A DNA stretch of 64,000 nt from DATFYP01 sp035626235 (lineage in GTDB: Archaea; Thermoproteota; Nitrososphaeria; Nitrososphaerales; Gagatemarchaeaceae), in NCBI GenBank assembly GCA_035626235.1, contig DASPOB010000019.1:19571-83570 (forward strand). The letters run 5' to 3'. Each line of letters opens with the position of its first letter. Position 1 is the stretch's first letter. This document shows positions 24,158 to 32,934 of this stretch, one piece after another. The notes beneath the pieces were generated by a model. The model saw only the letters and a list, made by a program, of their open reading frames with translations. It was not told the origin of the DNA and ran no database searches. The position numbers and the translations under genes are program-made.

Positions 24158-25795
24158 GTGTCTGCTGCAGGACAACCAGTCATAATCCTGAAGGAAGGCT
24201 CCGGGGAATCTCGCGGAAGAGAGGCCCAGAGGAACAACATCACGGCTGCGAAGCTCATCGCGGAAGTCGTGAGGTCGTCGCTCGGCCCTAGGGGAATGGA
24301 CAAGATGCTTGTCGATTCCATGGGAGATGTCACCATCACCAACGACGGCGCAACGATGCTGAAAGAGATCGACGTCCAGCATCCTGCCGCAAAGATGATG
24401 GTCGAAATCAGCAAGTCGACCGACAACGAAGTCGGGGACGGAACTACATCGGCGGTCGTGGTCGCGGGAGCGCTCCTGGAGAAGGCCGAGGACCTGATAG
24501 TCAAGGACGTCCATCCAGTGGTGATCGTGGACGGTTACTCACGGGCGGCGGAGAAAGCGCAGAAGATCCTGGAGGAAGCAGCGGAGAGGGTAGACCCTAC
24601 CGGGAGGCCAGACCTGCTGAAGGTCGCAAACACGAGCATGCTCACGAAGCTCGTCAACGAGGACTCGCCGCACCTTGCGAGTGTCGTAGTCGACGCCATC
24701 CTGCTGATATCTGAAAAGGGAGAGAAAGGGTTCAAGGCAGACATAGACAACGTCAAGGTGGAGAAGAAGGCCGGGGGTGCCATCACCGACACGCAGCTGA
24801 TCAGGGGGATGGTTCTCGATAAGGAGGTCGTCCACTCAGGCATGCCAAAGAAGATAGAGGAGGCAAAGGTCGCCCTCATCAACTCCCCCCTCGAAATAGA
24901 GAAGACCGAATTCTCTGCAGAGATCAGAATAAGCGACCCCGAGCAGATGCAGAAATTCATGGAGGAGGAGAGCAATATTCTGAAGTCCATGGTAGAGAAG
25001 GTCAAGGACGTGGGGGCGACGGTGCTCGTCTGCCAGAAGGGCATAGACGACCTCGCGCAGCACTTCCTCGCAAAGGCGGGAGTGCTTTCGGTCAGGAGGG
25101 TCAAGGAGAGCGATATGTCGAAGCTCGCCAAGGCTACAGGGGCCAGGATGGTGACCAACCTGGACGACCTGACTGAAAAGGACCTTGGATATGCCAAACT
25201 CGTGGAAGAAAGAAAGCTTGAGGAGGACAAGTGGGTCTTCATCGAAGGGTGCAAGAACCCGAAGGCCGTGACCATTCTCGTCCGCGGGGGAACCCAGCGC
25301 ATAGTGGACGAGGCCGAGAGAGCGCTCCACGACGCCCTGATGGTGACCAAGGATGTGGTTGAACTCCCGGCGATAGTTGCAGGTGGTGGGGCTCCCGAGG
25401 CCGAGGTCTCGGTGCAACTCAGGGCGTGGGCACAGAAGCTCTCGGGGAGAGAGCAGCTCGCAGCTCTCAAGTTCGCCGACGCCATGGAGTCGATCCCGCT
25501 GACTCTCGCAGAGAACGCTGGCATGGACCCCATAGACACCCAGGTCGACCTAAGGGCAAGGCACGGCAAGGAGGGCAAGTGGTTCGGCGTGGACGCCATG
25601 AGCGGCAAGGTGGCAGACATGTACGCCAAGTCAGTGGTCGAACCTCTGGCCGTCAAGCTTCAGATCCTACGCGCAGCGACGGAGGCCGCGTCCATGATAC
25701 TGAGAATCGACGACGTCATCGCTGCTTCGAAGATGAAGGCGCCGCCGATGCCGCCTGGTGGCGGCGGAATGGGCGGGATGCCGCCCATGGGCTAG
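24158..25795 (+). CDS. thsA: Thermosome subunit (group II chaperonin)
   Basis: 545 residues, ATP-dependent protein-folding chamber. Complete CCT-type architecture: equatorial L-G-P-R-G-M-D-K-M-L and N-D-G-A-T-M-L, the nucleotide site G-D-G-T-T-S-A-V-V-V-A-G, the apical domain in the middle, and G-G-G-A-P-E late. The C terminus is a Gly/Met/Pro tail (P-G-G-G-G-M-G-G-M), as in many archaeal subunits. Monocistronic; the downstream gene is convergent. Confidence 0.97.
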   Translation: MSAAGQPVIILKEGSGESRGREAQRNNITAAKLIAEVVRSSLGPRGMDKMLVDSMGDVTITNDGATMLKEIDVQHPAAKMMVEISKSTDNEVGDGTTSAVVVAGALLEKAEDLIVKDVHPVVIVDGYSRAAEKAQKILEEAAERVDPTGRPDLLKVANTSMLTKLVNEDSPHLASVVVDAILLISEKGEKGFKADIDNVKVEKKAGGAITDTQLIRGMVLDKEVVHSGMPKKIEEAKVALINSPLEIEKTEFSAEIRISDPEQMQKFMEEESNILKSMVEKVKDVGATVLVCQKGIDDLAQHFLAKAGVLSVRRVKESDMSKLAKATGARMVTNLDDLTEKDLGYAKLVEERKLEEDKWVFIEGCKNPKAVTILVRGGTQRIVDEAERALHDALMVTKDVVELPAIVAGGGAPEAEVSVQLRAWAQKLSGREQLAALKFADAMESIPLTLAENAGMDPIDTQVDLRARHGKEGKWFGVDAMSGKVADMYAKSVVEPLAVKLQILRAATEAASMILRIDDVIAASKMKAPPMPPGGGGMGGMPPMG

Positions 25796-25802
25796 GGAAG
25801 TT

Positions 25803-26747
25803 TCAGGTCCCCAACTCGACAGAAGCGTAGGTACCCCTCTTGACGGCCGCATCGTAGAGCACGCTGGCGAGGGCAACGTCTTCGATTGCAACGCCGCCGG
25901 ACTTGAAGAGGGTCGGGCGCACGGCCTTCACCTTCCCGACGACGATGCTCTTGAGCTCGACCGCCCTCCCCCAATCGAAGACCCCTTCCTTCGCCGCCAT
26001 GATCAGGTCGCCGGACTCGACCTTCGCCTGATTGAGGTCGTCGACCGCGACGGTCCGGAAAATGGCGACCGCGTCCGGACTGGCCTCGGCTCTGTCAGCC
26101 ACGTTGGCGCCACAGAGGTTAAGGTGACTGAGAGCCCTTACGGAACTAGGCGTCAAGAAAGGCTCTCTTGACGAAGTGATCGCCGAGCCTGCGTCGGAGC
26201 CATTTCCGGCATCATCAGGCGACTCCGCCACCGAGGTCGCAATTCCCAGACCCCTGAGCCGGTCGGCGAGGGCCTTGGCGTGGGCCCTCTGAGGGCTCCA
26301 CACCCTCACTTCAGACAATCCAATGGCTTCCTCCATCGCCGTGACCTGAGTGAGGGCTTGCTTGCCAGACCCATAGACAGCCAGCTTCACTTCCCCTGTT
26401 CCCAGCATGTGCTTCGTCGCCACGGCTGAAGCTGCGCCTGTCCGGTACCTCCCGAGAAGGTCGGCCCCCATCACCGCCAGCGGCGTGGCATCGGCTAGGT
26501 CGAAAAGGACGAAAACGAACCGAATCCCTCTCTTCGTGCTCAGGTAGCACTTCATCCCTGCTCTTCCCAGGTAGGGGAGGGACGCGTGCATCACGTTCAG
26601 CACAGAGCCCTGCACGGTTGACCTCGTCCTGGGAGAATTGACGGCCGCTCCTTCTCCCTGCTTCCTAAAGCACTCTTCAACGCAGCGAATGACCTCTTTC
26701 ATGTCAAGCAGCGCCGAGACGTCTTTCTCAGACAGGATCAGGGTCAA
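25803..26747 (-). CDS. Ornithine cyclodeaminase/mu-crystallin family dehydrogenase
   Basis: 314 residues. NAD(P)-binding Rossmann segment V-K-L-A-V-Y-G-S-G-K-Q-A at about residue 120; substrate-side residues in G-R-Y-R-T-G-A-A-S-A-V-A and a C-terminal K-S-G-G-V-A-I-E-D. The family includes ornithine cyclodeaminase, archaeal alanine dehydrogenase and ketimine reductases; sequence alone does not settle the substrate. TTG start, 6 bp after a small coiled-coil gene with which it probably forms an operon. Confidence 0.85.
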   Translation of the reverse strand: MTLILSEKDVSALLDMKEVIRCVEECFRKQGEGAAVNSPRTRSTVQGSVLNVMHASLPYLGRAGMKCYLSTKRGIRFVFVLFDLADATPLAVMGADLLGRYRTGAASAVATKHMLGTGEVKLAVYGSGKQALTQVTAMEEAIGLSEVRVWSPQRAHAKALADRLRGLGIATSVAESPDDAGNGSDAGSAITSSREPFLTPSSVRALSHLNLCGANVADRAEASPDAVAIFRTVAVDDLNQAKVESGDLIMAAKEGVFDWGRAVELKSIVVGKVKAVRPTLFKSGGVAIEDVALASVLYDAAVKRGTYASVELGT

Positions 26748-26753
26748 GAGGGC

Positions 26754-26996
26754 CTATGACTCTTCCTTCCTTTCCTCGGTCTCGGGCTTCCCCCACCTGC
26801 CTACCTTGGGGAGAGTCTTACTCCTGAAGAGAGACATCGCCTGCTGGTACCGCTGGAGTTCGACCTCGATGAACTTGATGTCAGAGGCCAGGGCGGCGAG
26901 CTCCTTCTCCTTGCCCTTCTTGCCCGCGAGCTCCGCGGCCTTCGCCTTCCTGTCAGACACCATGGTAGCTAGGAGCTGTTCATATTCGGTGGTCAT
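26754..26996 (-). CDS. Small coiled-coil protein, hypothetical
   Basis: 80 residues from ATG 26996, highly charged and helical (K-A-K-A-A-E-L-A-G-K-K-G-K-E-K-E-L). A frame-open ATG at 27062 is possible, but it lies upstream of the likely TATA box at 27028-27035, so the shorter form is preferred. Precedes the ornithine-cyclodeaminase-family gene by 6 bp. Divergent from the zinc-ribbon membrane protein. No family recognised. Confidence 0.6.
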   Translation of the reverse strand: MTTEYEQLLATMVSDRKAKAAELAGKKGKEKELAALASDIKFIEVELQRYQQAMSLFRSKTLPKVGRWGKPETEERKEES

Positions 26997-27027
26997 CAGG
27001 AGGTTCGAAACGGCGATCTTGTCTAAA

Positions 27028-27035
27028 CTATAAAG
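27028..27035. promoter_or_regulatory. Shared bidirectional TATA element
   Basis: CTATAAAG between two divergent genes. Read rightwards it is centred 29-30 bp before ATG 27061; read leftwards (CTTTATAG) it lies about 35 bp before ATG 26996. Both would give leaderless or very short leaders from one element. Confidence 0.5.
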
Positions 27036-27060
27036 GCGTTGTCGGTTGGCTGGTGCCACC

Positions 27061-27333
27061 ATGCGTTCTCAGCTGCTGGTCTCCGGCATCCTCGTGATGC
27101 TGATGGGCCTCGCGTTCTACATCCTTCAGATTCCGATCGCCTACTCCTGGAGCGTGGTCTTCATCGCCGGGGGCGCGATCATGGCTGGGGGGAGCCTCTT
27201 CGTCGGGGAGAAGGAGGGGCCCATTGAAGCGCCGGACGGGTACAGGTTCTGCAGGTTCTGCTCAGCGACCGTGCCCCTGCAGGCGGCGAGATGCCCGAAG
27301 TGCAACGGGTTGCAGCAGGCGGGGGGGACTTGA
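27061..27333 (+). CDS. Membrane protein with C-terminal zinc ribbon
   Basis: 90 residues. Two closely spaced membrane helices (about 5-22 and 27-46), then a cytoplasmic zinc ribbon F-C-R-F-C and R-C-P-K-C-N-G-L. Small membrane zinc-ribbon proteins of this layout are common in archaea, with unknown roles. A TTG at 27046 would add five residues; ATG fits the promoter. First gene of a rightward group with DUF371 and the decarboxylase-like gene. Confidence 0.7.
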   Translation: MRSQLLVSGILVMLMGLAFYILQIPIAYSWSVVFIAGGAIMAGGSLFVGEKEGPIEAPDGYRFCRFCSATVPLQAARCPKCNGLQQAGGT

Positions 27334-27409
27334 CGCGAACTCGACCGCTCTGACGCGGAGGAATCAAGGAGGGGCTCCGAAGGAGCGAATACCTTTCCGG
27401 GGCCATCCG

Positions 27410-27793
27410 ATGGTATCAGCCCTCCATCCTACGACAATCGAGATTACAACGGAAGAAAGCTTGACGGTGCGAGGGGACTGCATCGTGGGGGTCAGGGCGT
27501 CGAAGGGGTGCGCGCAAATAGGCGAGGCGGTCAAGTCGCGGATAAGGAGCCCGTCGTCGACGGTCCTTCTCCGGTTCATCGTGGGCCCCGAAACATTCGA
27601 GGTGAGGGCGGAGGGGGACCCCAGGCTGACCCTTTCCCACCCCCATGAGATAGTTGTAAGGAAGAGTGAATTTGTGAGTGACAGAACCATAGCAGTCCGA
27701 GCAGACGCGGCCGCGAAGGACATCCCCAGGCGCATGGTAGCGAGGTTGCAGGACCCGGGCACGCTGGGCTACCTCGAAGTGGAGGTCGGGTAG
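27410..27793 (+). CDS. DUF371 family protein
   Basis: 127 residues from the only ATG. The archaeal DUF371 hallmark R-G-D-C-I-V-G-V-R-A follows T-T-I-E-I-T, and V-R-K-S-E-F-V-S-D-R-T near the end is also typical. The conserved G-H-P immediately precedes this ATG, so the true protein probably starts earlier. No in-frame ATG, GTG or TTG lies nearby; ATA 27389 and CTG 27350 are the only candidates. Function unknown. Confidence 0.75.
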   Translation: MVSALHPTTIEITTEESLTVRGDCIVGVRASKGCAQIGEAVKSRIRSPSSTVLLRFIVGPETFEVRAEGDPRLTLSHPHEIVVRKSEFVSDRTIAVRADAAAKDIPRRMVARLQDPGTLGYLEVEVG

Positions 27794-27794
27794 C

Positions 27795-28739
27795 CTGGCC
27801 AGGTACAGGGCAGTTGCGTTCACGATGCAGGCGCTGGTGAAGTACCACGGACTGAGGGATTGGCACCTTCGCCTCCCTTTCCACGACAGCATCTCCGTCA
27901 ACACCTCGTGCATGAAGACGGAAGCCTCGATCACAGACGAGGAGAGAGGAGGCGTTTTCACCGATGGCGAGAAGAACCCTTCGGCGAATTCAAGGCTCTC
28001 TGCGGTCGTCCGCAGCCTCAGCCCGGCCGCGTCGGTGACCGACTTCAGAATCGACAGCAAGAATGTCCCCGCCGGGAAGCCGAAGGGCATCGGATACTCG
28101 TCATCGGCTGGGGCAGCGCTGACCCTCCTTGCCCACCGCCTCCTGGTGGGCGGCAGCCCTGACCTAGAGACGCTTTCGAGGACCGCGAGGCTATTTGCCG
28201 CCTCGGCCTCCAGGTCTCTGGTTGGGGGGTACTCGCGGCTGTACGCCGGGAAGGACGACGAGGATGCCTACGCGAGGAAGTTTGCCGACGAGAAGGACCT
28301 CGACCTGCGCATGGTGATAGTGCCGCTCTCCTCTGACCTGAGGACCGAAGACGCTCACCGGGAGGTGCTCACATCGCCATTCTTCATGGCCAGGGTCGAG
28401 TCGGCCCAGAAGCGCTGCGACCAGATGGAGAGGGCAATCCTCGGGAATGACCTGCAGTCCCTCGGAATCCTGGCGGAGAGAGACACGATGGAGCTTCACA
28501 GCCTCACTATGACTGGAGAGAACAGGATGCTGATCATGACAGAGGACTCCGTCCGAATCATGCGCAAGGTGAGGGAGATGAGGGCGGACGGGGAGGAGGC
28601 ATGGTTCTCCATGCAGACCGGGCCGTCCGTCTTCATCAACACCTCTGAGAAGTCGGAAAAGAAGGCGATGAAAGCGATGGCAAGGCTCGGGTACAAGGCG
28701 TACATCTCGAGCGTCGGCGGAGAGGCCCGCCTCGCCTAG
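27795..28739 (+). CDS. Mevalonate decarboxylase-family GHMP protein with altered active site
   Basis: 314 residues. Family pattern A-V-A-F-T-x-x-A-L-V-K-Y-H-G at the N terminus, G-I-G-Y-S-S-S-A-G-A-A-L (ATP loop), A-S-R-S-L-V-G-G-Y-S, and M-Q-T-G-P-S near residue 274. Diphosphomevalonate decarboxylases have Lys in K-Y-W-G-K-R-D and Asp in D-A-G-P; here they are Leu and Gln. This suggests a kinase-like member (compare Thermoplasma mevalonate 3-kinase) or another role, not a classical decarboxylase. CTG 27795, nine bases after GGAGG, restores the conserved start; ATG 27825 would cut it. Confidence 0.8.
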   Translation: MARYRAVAFTMQALVKYHGLRDWHLRLPFHDSISVNTSCMKTEASITDEERGGVFTDGEKNPSANSRLSAVVRSLSPAASVTDFRIDSKNVPAGKPKGIGYSSSAGAALTLLAHRLLVGGSPDLETLSRTARLFAASASRSLVGGYSRLYAGKDDEDAYARKFADEKDLDLRMVIVPLSSDLRTEDAHREVLTSPFFMARVESAQKRCDQMERAILGNDLQSLGILAERDTMELHSLTMTGENRMLIMTEDSVRIMRKVREMRADGEEAWFSMQTGPSVFINTSEKSEKKAMKAMARLGYKAYISSVGGEARLA

Positions 28740-28754
28740 GGGCTGAAGACGTCG

Positions 28755-28976
28755 GTGAGCGCCCCCGGCAAGCCCCTGACCCTAGAGGAGTATCTCGTGG
28801 AACTCGAGAGGAAGAAGGACGACAGGCCGGAACAAGTGCAGGATGGAATAGAAATCTATGTGGGCATGTGGAAGAAGGTGATAGGGAAGGGCGTGGTGGC
28901 GCCCTCAGACGACCTTGAGACAGCCCTCAAGAAGTTGGACGACGCCGGGGGGCTGTACGCTGCTTCTGAAGAGTGA
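28755..28976 (+). CDS. Small acidic protein, hypothetical
   Basis: 73 residues, charged and probably helical: L-T-L-E-E-Y-L-V-E-L-E-R-K-K-D-D, then G-I-E-I-Y-V-G-M-W-K-K-V-I-G-K-G-V. GTG start 15 bp after the decarboxylase-like gene, so likely the last gene of that transcript. No family recognised. Confidence 0.6.
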   Translation: MSAPGKPLTLEEYLVELERKKDDRPEQVQDGIEIYVGMWKKVIGKGVVAPSDDLETALKKLDDAGGLYAASEE

Positions 28977-28993
28977 ACCCTTAGACTCAACCG

Positions 28994-29743
28994 TCAGTCT
29001 AGGACTTCGCCGCCGTCGATGACGACCGTCTGGCCGGTTATGAAGCTGGACTCTTCGCTCGCCAAGAAGAGCGCGAGCGCCGCAGCTTCTTTCGGCGTGC
29101 CGAACCTCCTCAACGGTATCGCGGCCCTGTAAGCCGCGGCGTCCTCCTTGTCGAGCCACTCAACCCAGCTAGTGTTGAACGAACCGAAGACCATGCAATT
29201 CACTCTCACCCTGGGCGCCAGGTTCTTGGCCAGCATCTTAGTCATCGCGATGACGGAGCCCTTCGCGGCCGCGTAGACGACGCCGTCTATGTCCCCTGCG
29301 ATGGCCGGGGTCGAGGCGACGTTGATTACTGAGCCCCCCCTCTTCATCAGTGGGAGCGCCCCCTGCGTGCACAGGAAGGTCCCGAAAGCGTCCACTCCGA
29401 ACACCTTCTTCCACATGTCCAGCGTGATCTCGCGGACCTTCGCGTTCCAGATCCTTCCGTCTGAGAGGCCTGCGTTGTTCACCAGTATGTCAAGTCCCCC
29501 CAGCCGCTGCCCAATCGCGGAGAACATCTGCTCTACGCTGTCGTGGTCAGCGACGTCGGCAGCAAGGGCGAACGCCCTTCCCCTCTTTGCCACAATCGAC
29601 CGCACGACGGAATCAGCCTCGGCCTTCGAGCTCCTGTAGTTCACCACCACGGTGGCCCCCTCAGAAGCGAACAGCTTCGCAATCTCCATGCCTATGCCCC
29701 TGGAGGAACCTGTGATCAGGGCCCGCTTGCCTGTCAGCCTCAA
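28994..29743 (-). CDS. SDR-family oxidoreductase (FabG-like)
   Basis: 249 residues. N-terminal NAD(P) motif T-G-S-S-R-G-I-G, N-N-A-G at about 88, Ser in N-V-A-S-T-P, and the catalytic Y-A-A-A-K. C-terminal F-I-T-G-Q-T-V-V-I-D-G-G is classic. The Y-R-S after strand 2 suggests NADP preference. TTG start about 30 bp from a CCTTAAGAC box. Substrate not predictable. Confidence 0.9.
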   Translation of the reverse strand: MRLTGKRALITGSSRGIGMEIAKLFASEGATVVVNYRSSKAEADSVVRSIVAKRGRAFALAADVADHDSVEQMFSAIGQRLGGLDILVNNAGLSDGRIWNAKVREITLDMWKKVFGVDAFGTFLCTQGALPLMKRGGSVINVASTPAIAGDIDGVVYAAAKGSVIAMTKMLAKNLAPRVRVNCMVFGSFNTSWVEWLDKEDAAAYRAAIPLRRFGTPKEAAALALFLASEESSFITGQTVVIDGGEVLD

Positions 29744-29787
29744 GGATGGCCTGTGGCCGCCCCGCCCGTCTTAAGGTTTGAAGCGGC

Positions 29788-30297
29788 CTACGGCCTCGGG
29801 GCTCTTTCCTTCGCCGTCGGCCCGACAGAGTGCTTCCTGAGGAACTCGATGTTGAATAGTGAAGCACGCGCGGAGTTGCTGACGATCTCGTCTCCGTCGC
29901 TGAGCGCCTTCGCCAGGGCCTGTTCCGAGTCGGGACTCCCGATGGAGCCCAGCGCAGCCGCCGACTCGTGTCTTACGACTGGGTCGGGGTCGGAAAGCAT
30001 CGCCTTCTCGAGTGCGACGTTTGCGGAGGTGAGCCCAATCTGGCCCATCGAAAAGGCGGCCTCGTGCTTGACCAGAGGGTCGGGGTCGTGAAGCAAGACG
30101 TCAGACAGCACGGGAATGCTCTTCTCACCCCCCACTTCCGCCAAGATGCAGACCGCGTGTACCCTTAGGACCAAGCTGGGCTCGGTCCTCAGGACCTTCA
30201 AGAAGAAGGACTCATCCTTCTGGCTGAAGGCGGTTTCCATCTGGTCCATGACATCCATGCAGTGGGCTTTGTCGTCGATGACCGTACTGGTGTACAT
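29788..30297 (-). CDS. HEAT-repeat protein
   Basis: 169 residues. Three or four PBS-lyase/HEAT-like repeats of about 31 residues, two nearly matching: D-P-D-P-L-V-K-H-E-A-A-F-S-M-G-Q-I-G and D-P-D-P-V-V-R-H-E-S-A-A-A-L-G-S-I-G. Probably a protein-protein scaffold. Met at 30297 is preferred over 30318, because the CTTTATACG box (centre about 30327) is then 30 bp upstream. Confidence 0.8.
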   Translation of the reverse strand: MYTSTVIDDKAHCMDVMDQMETAFSQKDESFFLKVLRTEPSLVLRVHAVCILAEVGGEKSIPVLSDVLLHDPDPLVKHEAAFSMGQIGLTSANVALEKAMLSDPDPVVRHESAAALGSIGSPDSEQALAKALSDGDEIVSNSARASLFNIEFLRKHSVGPTAKERAPRP

Positions 30298-30338
30298 CTG
30301 CCGCGCCCCCGACCCCATCGCGTATAAAGCGTGTGAGG

Positions 30339-31484
30339 CTAGGAAAGTGCAGACTTCAGGTCGGCGATGAGGTCGCCGGCGTCTTCTACTCCCACGGAGA
30401 GCCTGACGAGCCCCTCGGTGATGCCCACTCTCTCCCTTTCCGCCTTCGGGACGCTCGCATGAGTCATCGAGGAGGGATGGTCGGCAAGCGACTCCACTCC
30501 CCCCAGGCTTTCCGCCAGGGTAAAGACCCTGAGCCTGGAAAGAAACCTCTTCGCGGCCGCACCCCCGCCCTTGAGCTCCATCGAGAGCATCCCGCCCGGA
30601 AGGCGCATCTGCCTCCTGGCCAGAGAGTACTGCGGGTGGCTCTTGAGCCCCGGGTAGTGAACCCTCGAGACGCCCCGATGGGTGGCGAGGAACTCGGCCA
30701 CAGCCTTGGCGTTGTCGCTGTGGCGTTCCATCCGCAAGTGGAGGGTCTTCGAGCCCCGGAGAATCAGGAAGCAGTCGAAGGGGGAGGGCACGGCGCCGAG
30801 TGCGTTCTGGTTGAAGCGCATTGACTCGAAGAGGCCATCGTCCGACGTCATCACGGCACCACCCACCACATCGCTGTGACCCCCAATGTATTTTGTCGTG
30901 CTATGGACCGACAAGGAAGCTCCCAGATCAAGAGGGTTCTGGATGTAGGGGCTCGAGAAGGTGTTGTCGACCACGGTTAGGGCGCCGTGTCTCTTGCCGA
31001 GCCTTGAAATGGCCCCTATGTCGCAAATCCTCATCAACGGGTTCGTAGGGCTTTCGAGCCAGATCAGCCTTGTGCGGTTCCGCAGGGCCCTCCCCACCGC
31101 GGAGTTGGTTCGCGTATCGACGTATGTGATAGCGACGCCGAACCTCTTCATCGTCGCCTCGAAGAGCCGCCGTGTCCCTCCGTAGAGGTCTTCGCCCGCG
31201 ACCACGTGGTCCCCTTTCTTTAGGAGGGAGAGCAGGATGGTTGTTTCCGCGGCCATCCCGGAGGAGAAGGCGAGCGCATGGTCCGCGTTTTCGAGAGAAG
31301 CGAGACGCCGCTCGAGTGCCGACCTGGTCGGATTGCCCGTTCTGGAGTATTCCAGGCCCATGGACGGCTTGTCGGCCGTTCGTCGGGCGAAGGTGGACGA
31401 GAGGTGAATGGGCACGACGACGTCGCCCGTGGACGCCAGGTCTGGCTCCTCCCCTTCGTGTATGGACCTCGTCCCGAAGCCCAT
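30339..31484 (-). CDS. Cystathionine gamma-synthase/lyase family PLP enzyme
   Basis: 381 residues. Cys/Met-metabolism PLP fold: Y-S-R-T-G-N-P-T, the PLP lysine in H-S-T-T-K-Y-I-G-G-H-S, and the C-terminal S-L-G-G-V-E-S-L and R-L-S-V-G-V-E-D. Could be cystathionine gamma-lyase or gamma-synthase; the cystathionine beta-synthase 4 bp upstream favours reverse transsulfuration (homocysteine to cysteine). ATG 31484 is preferred to TTG 31502. Confidence 0.9.
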   Translation of the reverse strand: MGFGTRSIHEGEEPDLASTGDVVVPIHLSSTFARRTADKPSMGLEYSRTGNPTRSALERRLASLENADHALAFSSGMAAETTILLSLLKKGDHVVAGEDLYGGTRRLFEATMKRFGVAITYVDTRTNSAVGRALRNRTRLIWLESPTNPLMRICDIGAISRLGKRHGALTVVDNTFSSPYIQNPLDLGASLSVHSTTKYIGGHSDVVGGAVMTSDDGLFESMRFNQNALGAVPSPFDCFLILRGSKTLHLRMERHSDNAKAVAEFLATHRGVSRVHYPGLKSHPQYSLARRQMRLPGGMLSMELKGGGAAAKRFLSRLRVFTLAESLGGVESLADHPSSMTHASVPKAERERVGITEGLVRLSVGVEDAGDLIADLKSALS

Positions 31485-31488
31485 GCGC

Positions 31489-32862
31489 CTAGTTCTTCGC
31501 AAGGTAATTCACGACATCTATGGTAGTTATTATTCCGTCGACCTTTGCCCCGTTCACCACGACGGCTGCCCCCCTGTCCCTGAGAAGGCCGCTCGGGTTG
31601 AGAATCATGCCGCCTCTGTCCACGGTCGGCAATGGAGCCTCCATCACGTCCTCGACCTTCAACGTGCGAGGGAATCTGCCCCGGGGGGCCAGCCTGATCA
31701 CGGAGGACCCGGTGATGCTTCCTATCGGGACGCCGTTCCTAACCACCGGAAGCTGCGAGATTTCATACTTCCTCATCGCCTCAATCGCCTTCGACACCGG
31801 GTCCCGAGCCTCAACCGCGATCACCCCTCTCAACCTGGCTGGCTTGGAGCGCAAAATCGCGTCGACGGGGAGTCGGCCTCCCTCCGACCGCAGGAAGCCA
31901 TGCTCGGCCATCCAGTCGTCGTCGTAAAGCTTGTTGATGTAACTTCTCCCCGTATCAGGTAGGATGACCACCACCGTGTCTGACCGCCGAAGCCGCTCCG
32001 CGAGCTGCAGCGCCGCCCAGACTGCCTCGCCCGAGGACCCACCCGCGAGGATTCCCTCCTCCCTTGCGAGGCGCCTCGTCGTAAGGAAGGCGTCCTTGTC
32101 CGAGACAGTCACGAACTCATCGACCACGCCGAAATCGAGGGTCCCCGGGACGAAGTCCTCGCCGATCCCCTCGACTTTGTAGGGCGCAGCCATGGTCTTC
32201 TTCCCCTTGAACCTGCCAGCAAGAATGGAACCCTCCGGGTCGGCCCCCACCACTCTTATCGCAGGGTTCCTTTCCTTGAGATACCTCCCGGTTCCTGTGA
32301 TAGTTCCTCCCGTCCCCACTCCTGCGACCAACGCTGTGACTGCACCGCCGGTCTGGTCCCAGATCTCGGGGCCAGTCGTCAGGTAGTGCGCCATGGGGTT
32401 CGCCTGATTCTCGTACTGGTTGGGCATAAAGGAGCGGGGAGTATCCCTGGCGATACGCTTCGCGACCTCGATGTAGCTCTCCGGGTGGTCGGGAGGCAGG
32501 CGTGAGGGAGTGACTTTGACTTCGGCCCCGAAGGCCCTGAGGAGGTCGACCTTGTCCTTGCTCATCTTGTCCGGAACCGTGAACATTATCTTGTAGCCCT
32601 TCAGAATTGCGGCCATCGCAAGGCCGGCCCCTGTGTTCCCAGAGGTAGGCTCTACTATGGTGTAACCGGGCTTGATCGCCCCCCTGCGTTCCGCGTCGAC
32701 GATCATCGCCAGCCCGATTCTGTCCTTGATGCTGCCTCCAGGGTTGAAGAACTCCAGCTTGGCGAAGACCTTTGGCTTGACGCCTGAAGCCAGCCTGTGG
32801 AGTCGGACAAGAGGCGTGCCACCTATGAGCTCTAGGATGTCGTCGGCAACCCGCTGAAACAA
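31489..32862 (-). CDS. cbs: Cystathionine beta-synthase with CBS-domain pair
   Basis: 457 residues. PLP domain with L-I-G-G-T-P-L-V, Lys in N-P-G-G-S-I-K-D-R, T-S-G-N-T-G and G-T-G-G-T-I-T-G. Residues about 330-457 form two CBS motifs (M-R-K-Y-E-I-S-Q-L-P-V and D-R-G-A-A-V-V-V), likely binding adenine nucleotides or AdoMet. Operon with the gamma-lyase/synthase gene. TTG start about 30 bp after a GTTTATCAT box. An O-acetylserine sulfhydrylase role is an alternative. Confidence 0.9.
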   Translation of the reverse strand: MFQRVADDILELIGGTPLVRLHRLASGVKPKVFAKLEFFNPGGSIKDRIGLAMIVDAERRGAIKPGYTIVEPTSGNTGAGLAMAAILKGYKIMFTVPDKMSKDKVDLLRAFGAEVKVTPSRLPPDHPESYIEVAKRIARDTPRSFMPNQYENQANPMAHYLTTGPEIWDQTGGAVTALVAGVGTGGTITGTGRYLKERNPAIRVVGADPEGSILAGRFKGKKTMAAPYKVEGIGEDFVPGTLDFGVVDEFVTVSDKDAFLTTRRLAREEGILAGGSSGEAVWAALQLAERLRRSDTVVVILPDTGRSYINKLYDDDWMAEHGFLRSEGGRLPVDAILRSKPARLRGVIAVEARDPVSKAIEAMRKYEISQLPVVRNGVPIGSITGSSVIRLAPRGRFPRTLKVEDVMEAPLPTVDRGGMILNPSGLLRDRGAAVVVNGAKVDGIITTIDVVNYLAKN

Positions 32863-32934
32863 GTCTGGAGTCGTCCCCGGGAGGCCATGATGATAAACTG
32901 GGCGGTCAGGGTCGGGCGACTTCGGGAGAGCTCA

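Noticed and set aside
24535..25656. Long minus frame (over 370 codons) inside the thermosome gene
   Set aside because: Shadow of a highly biased coding sequence; no protein-like motifs.
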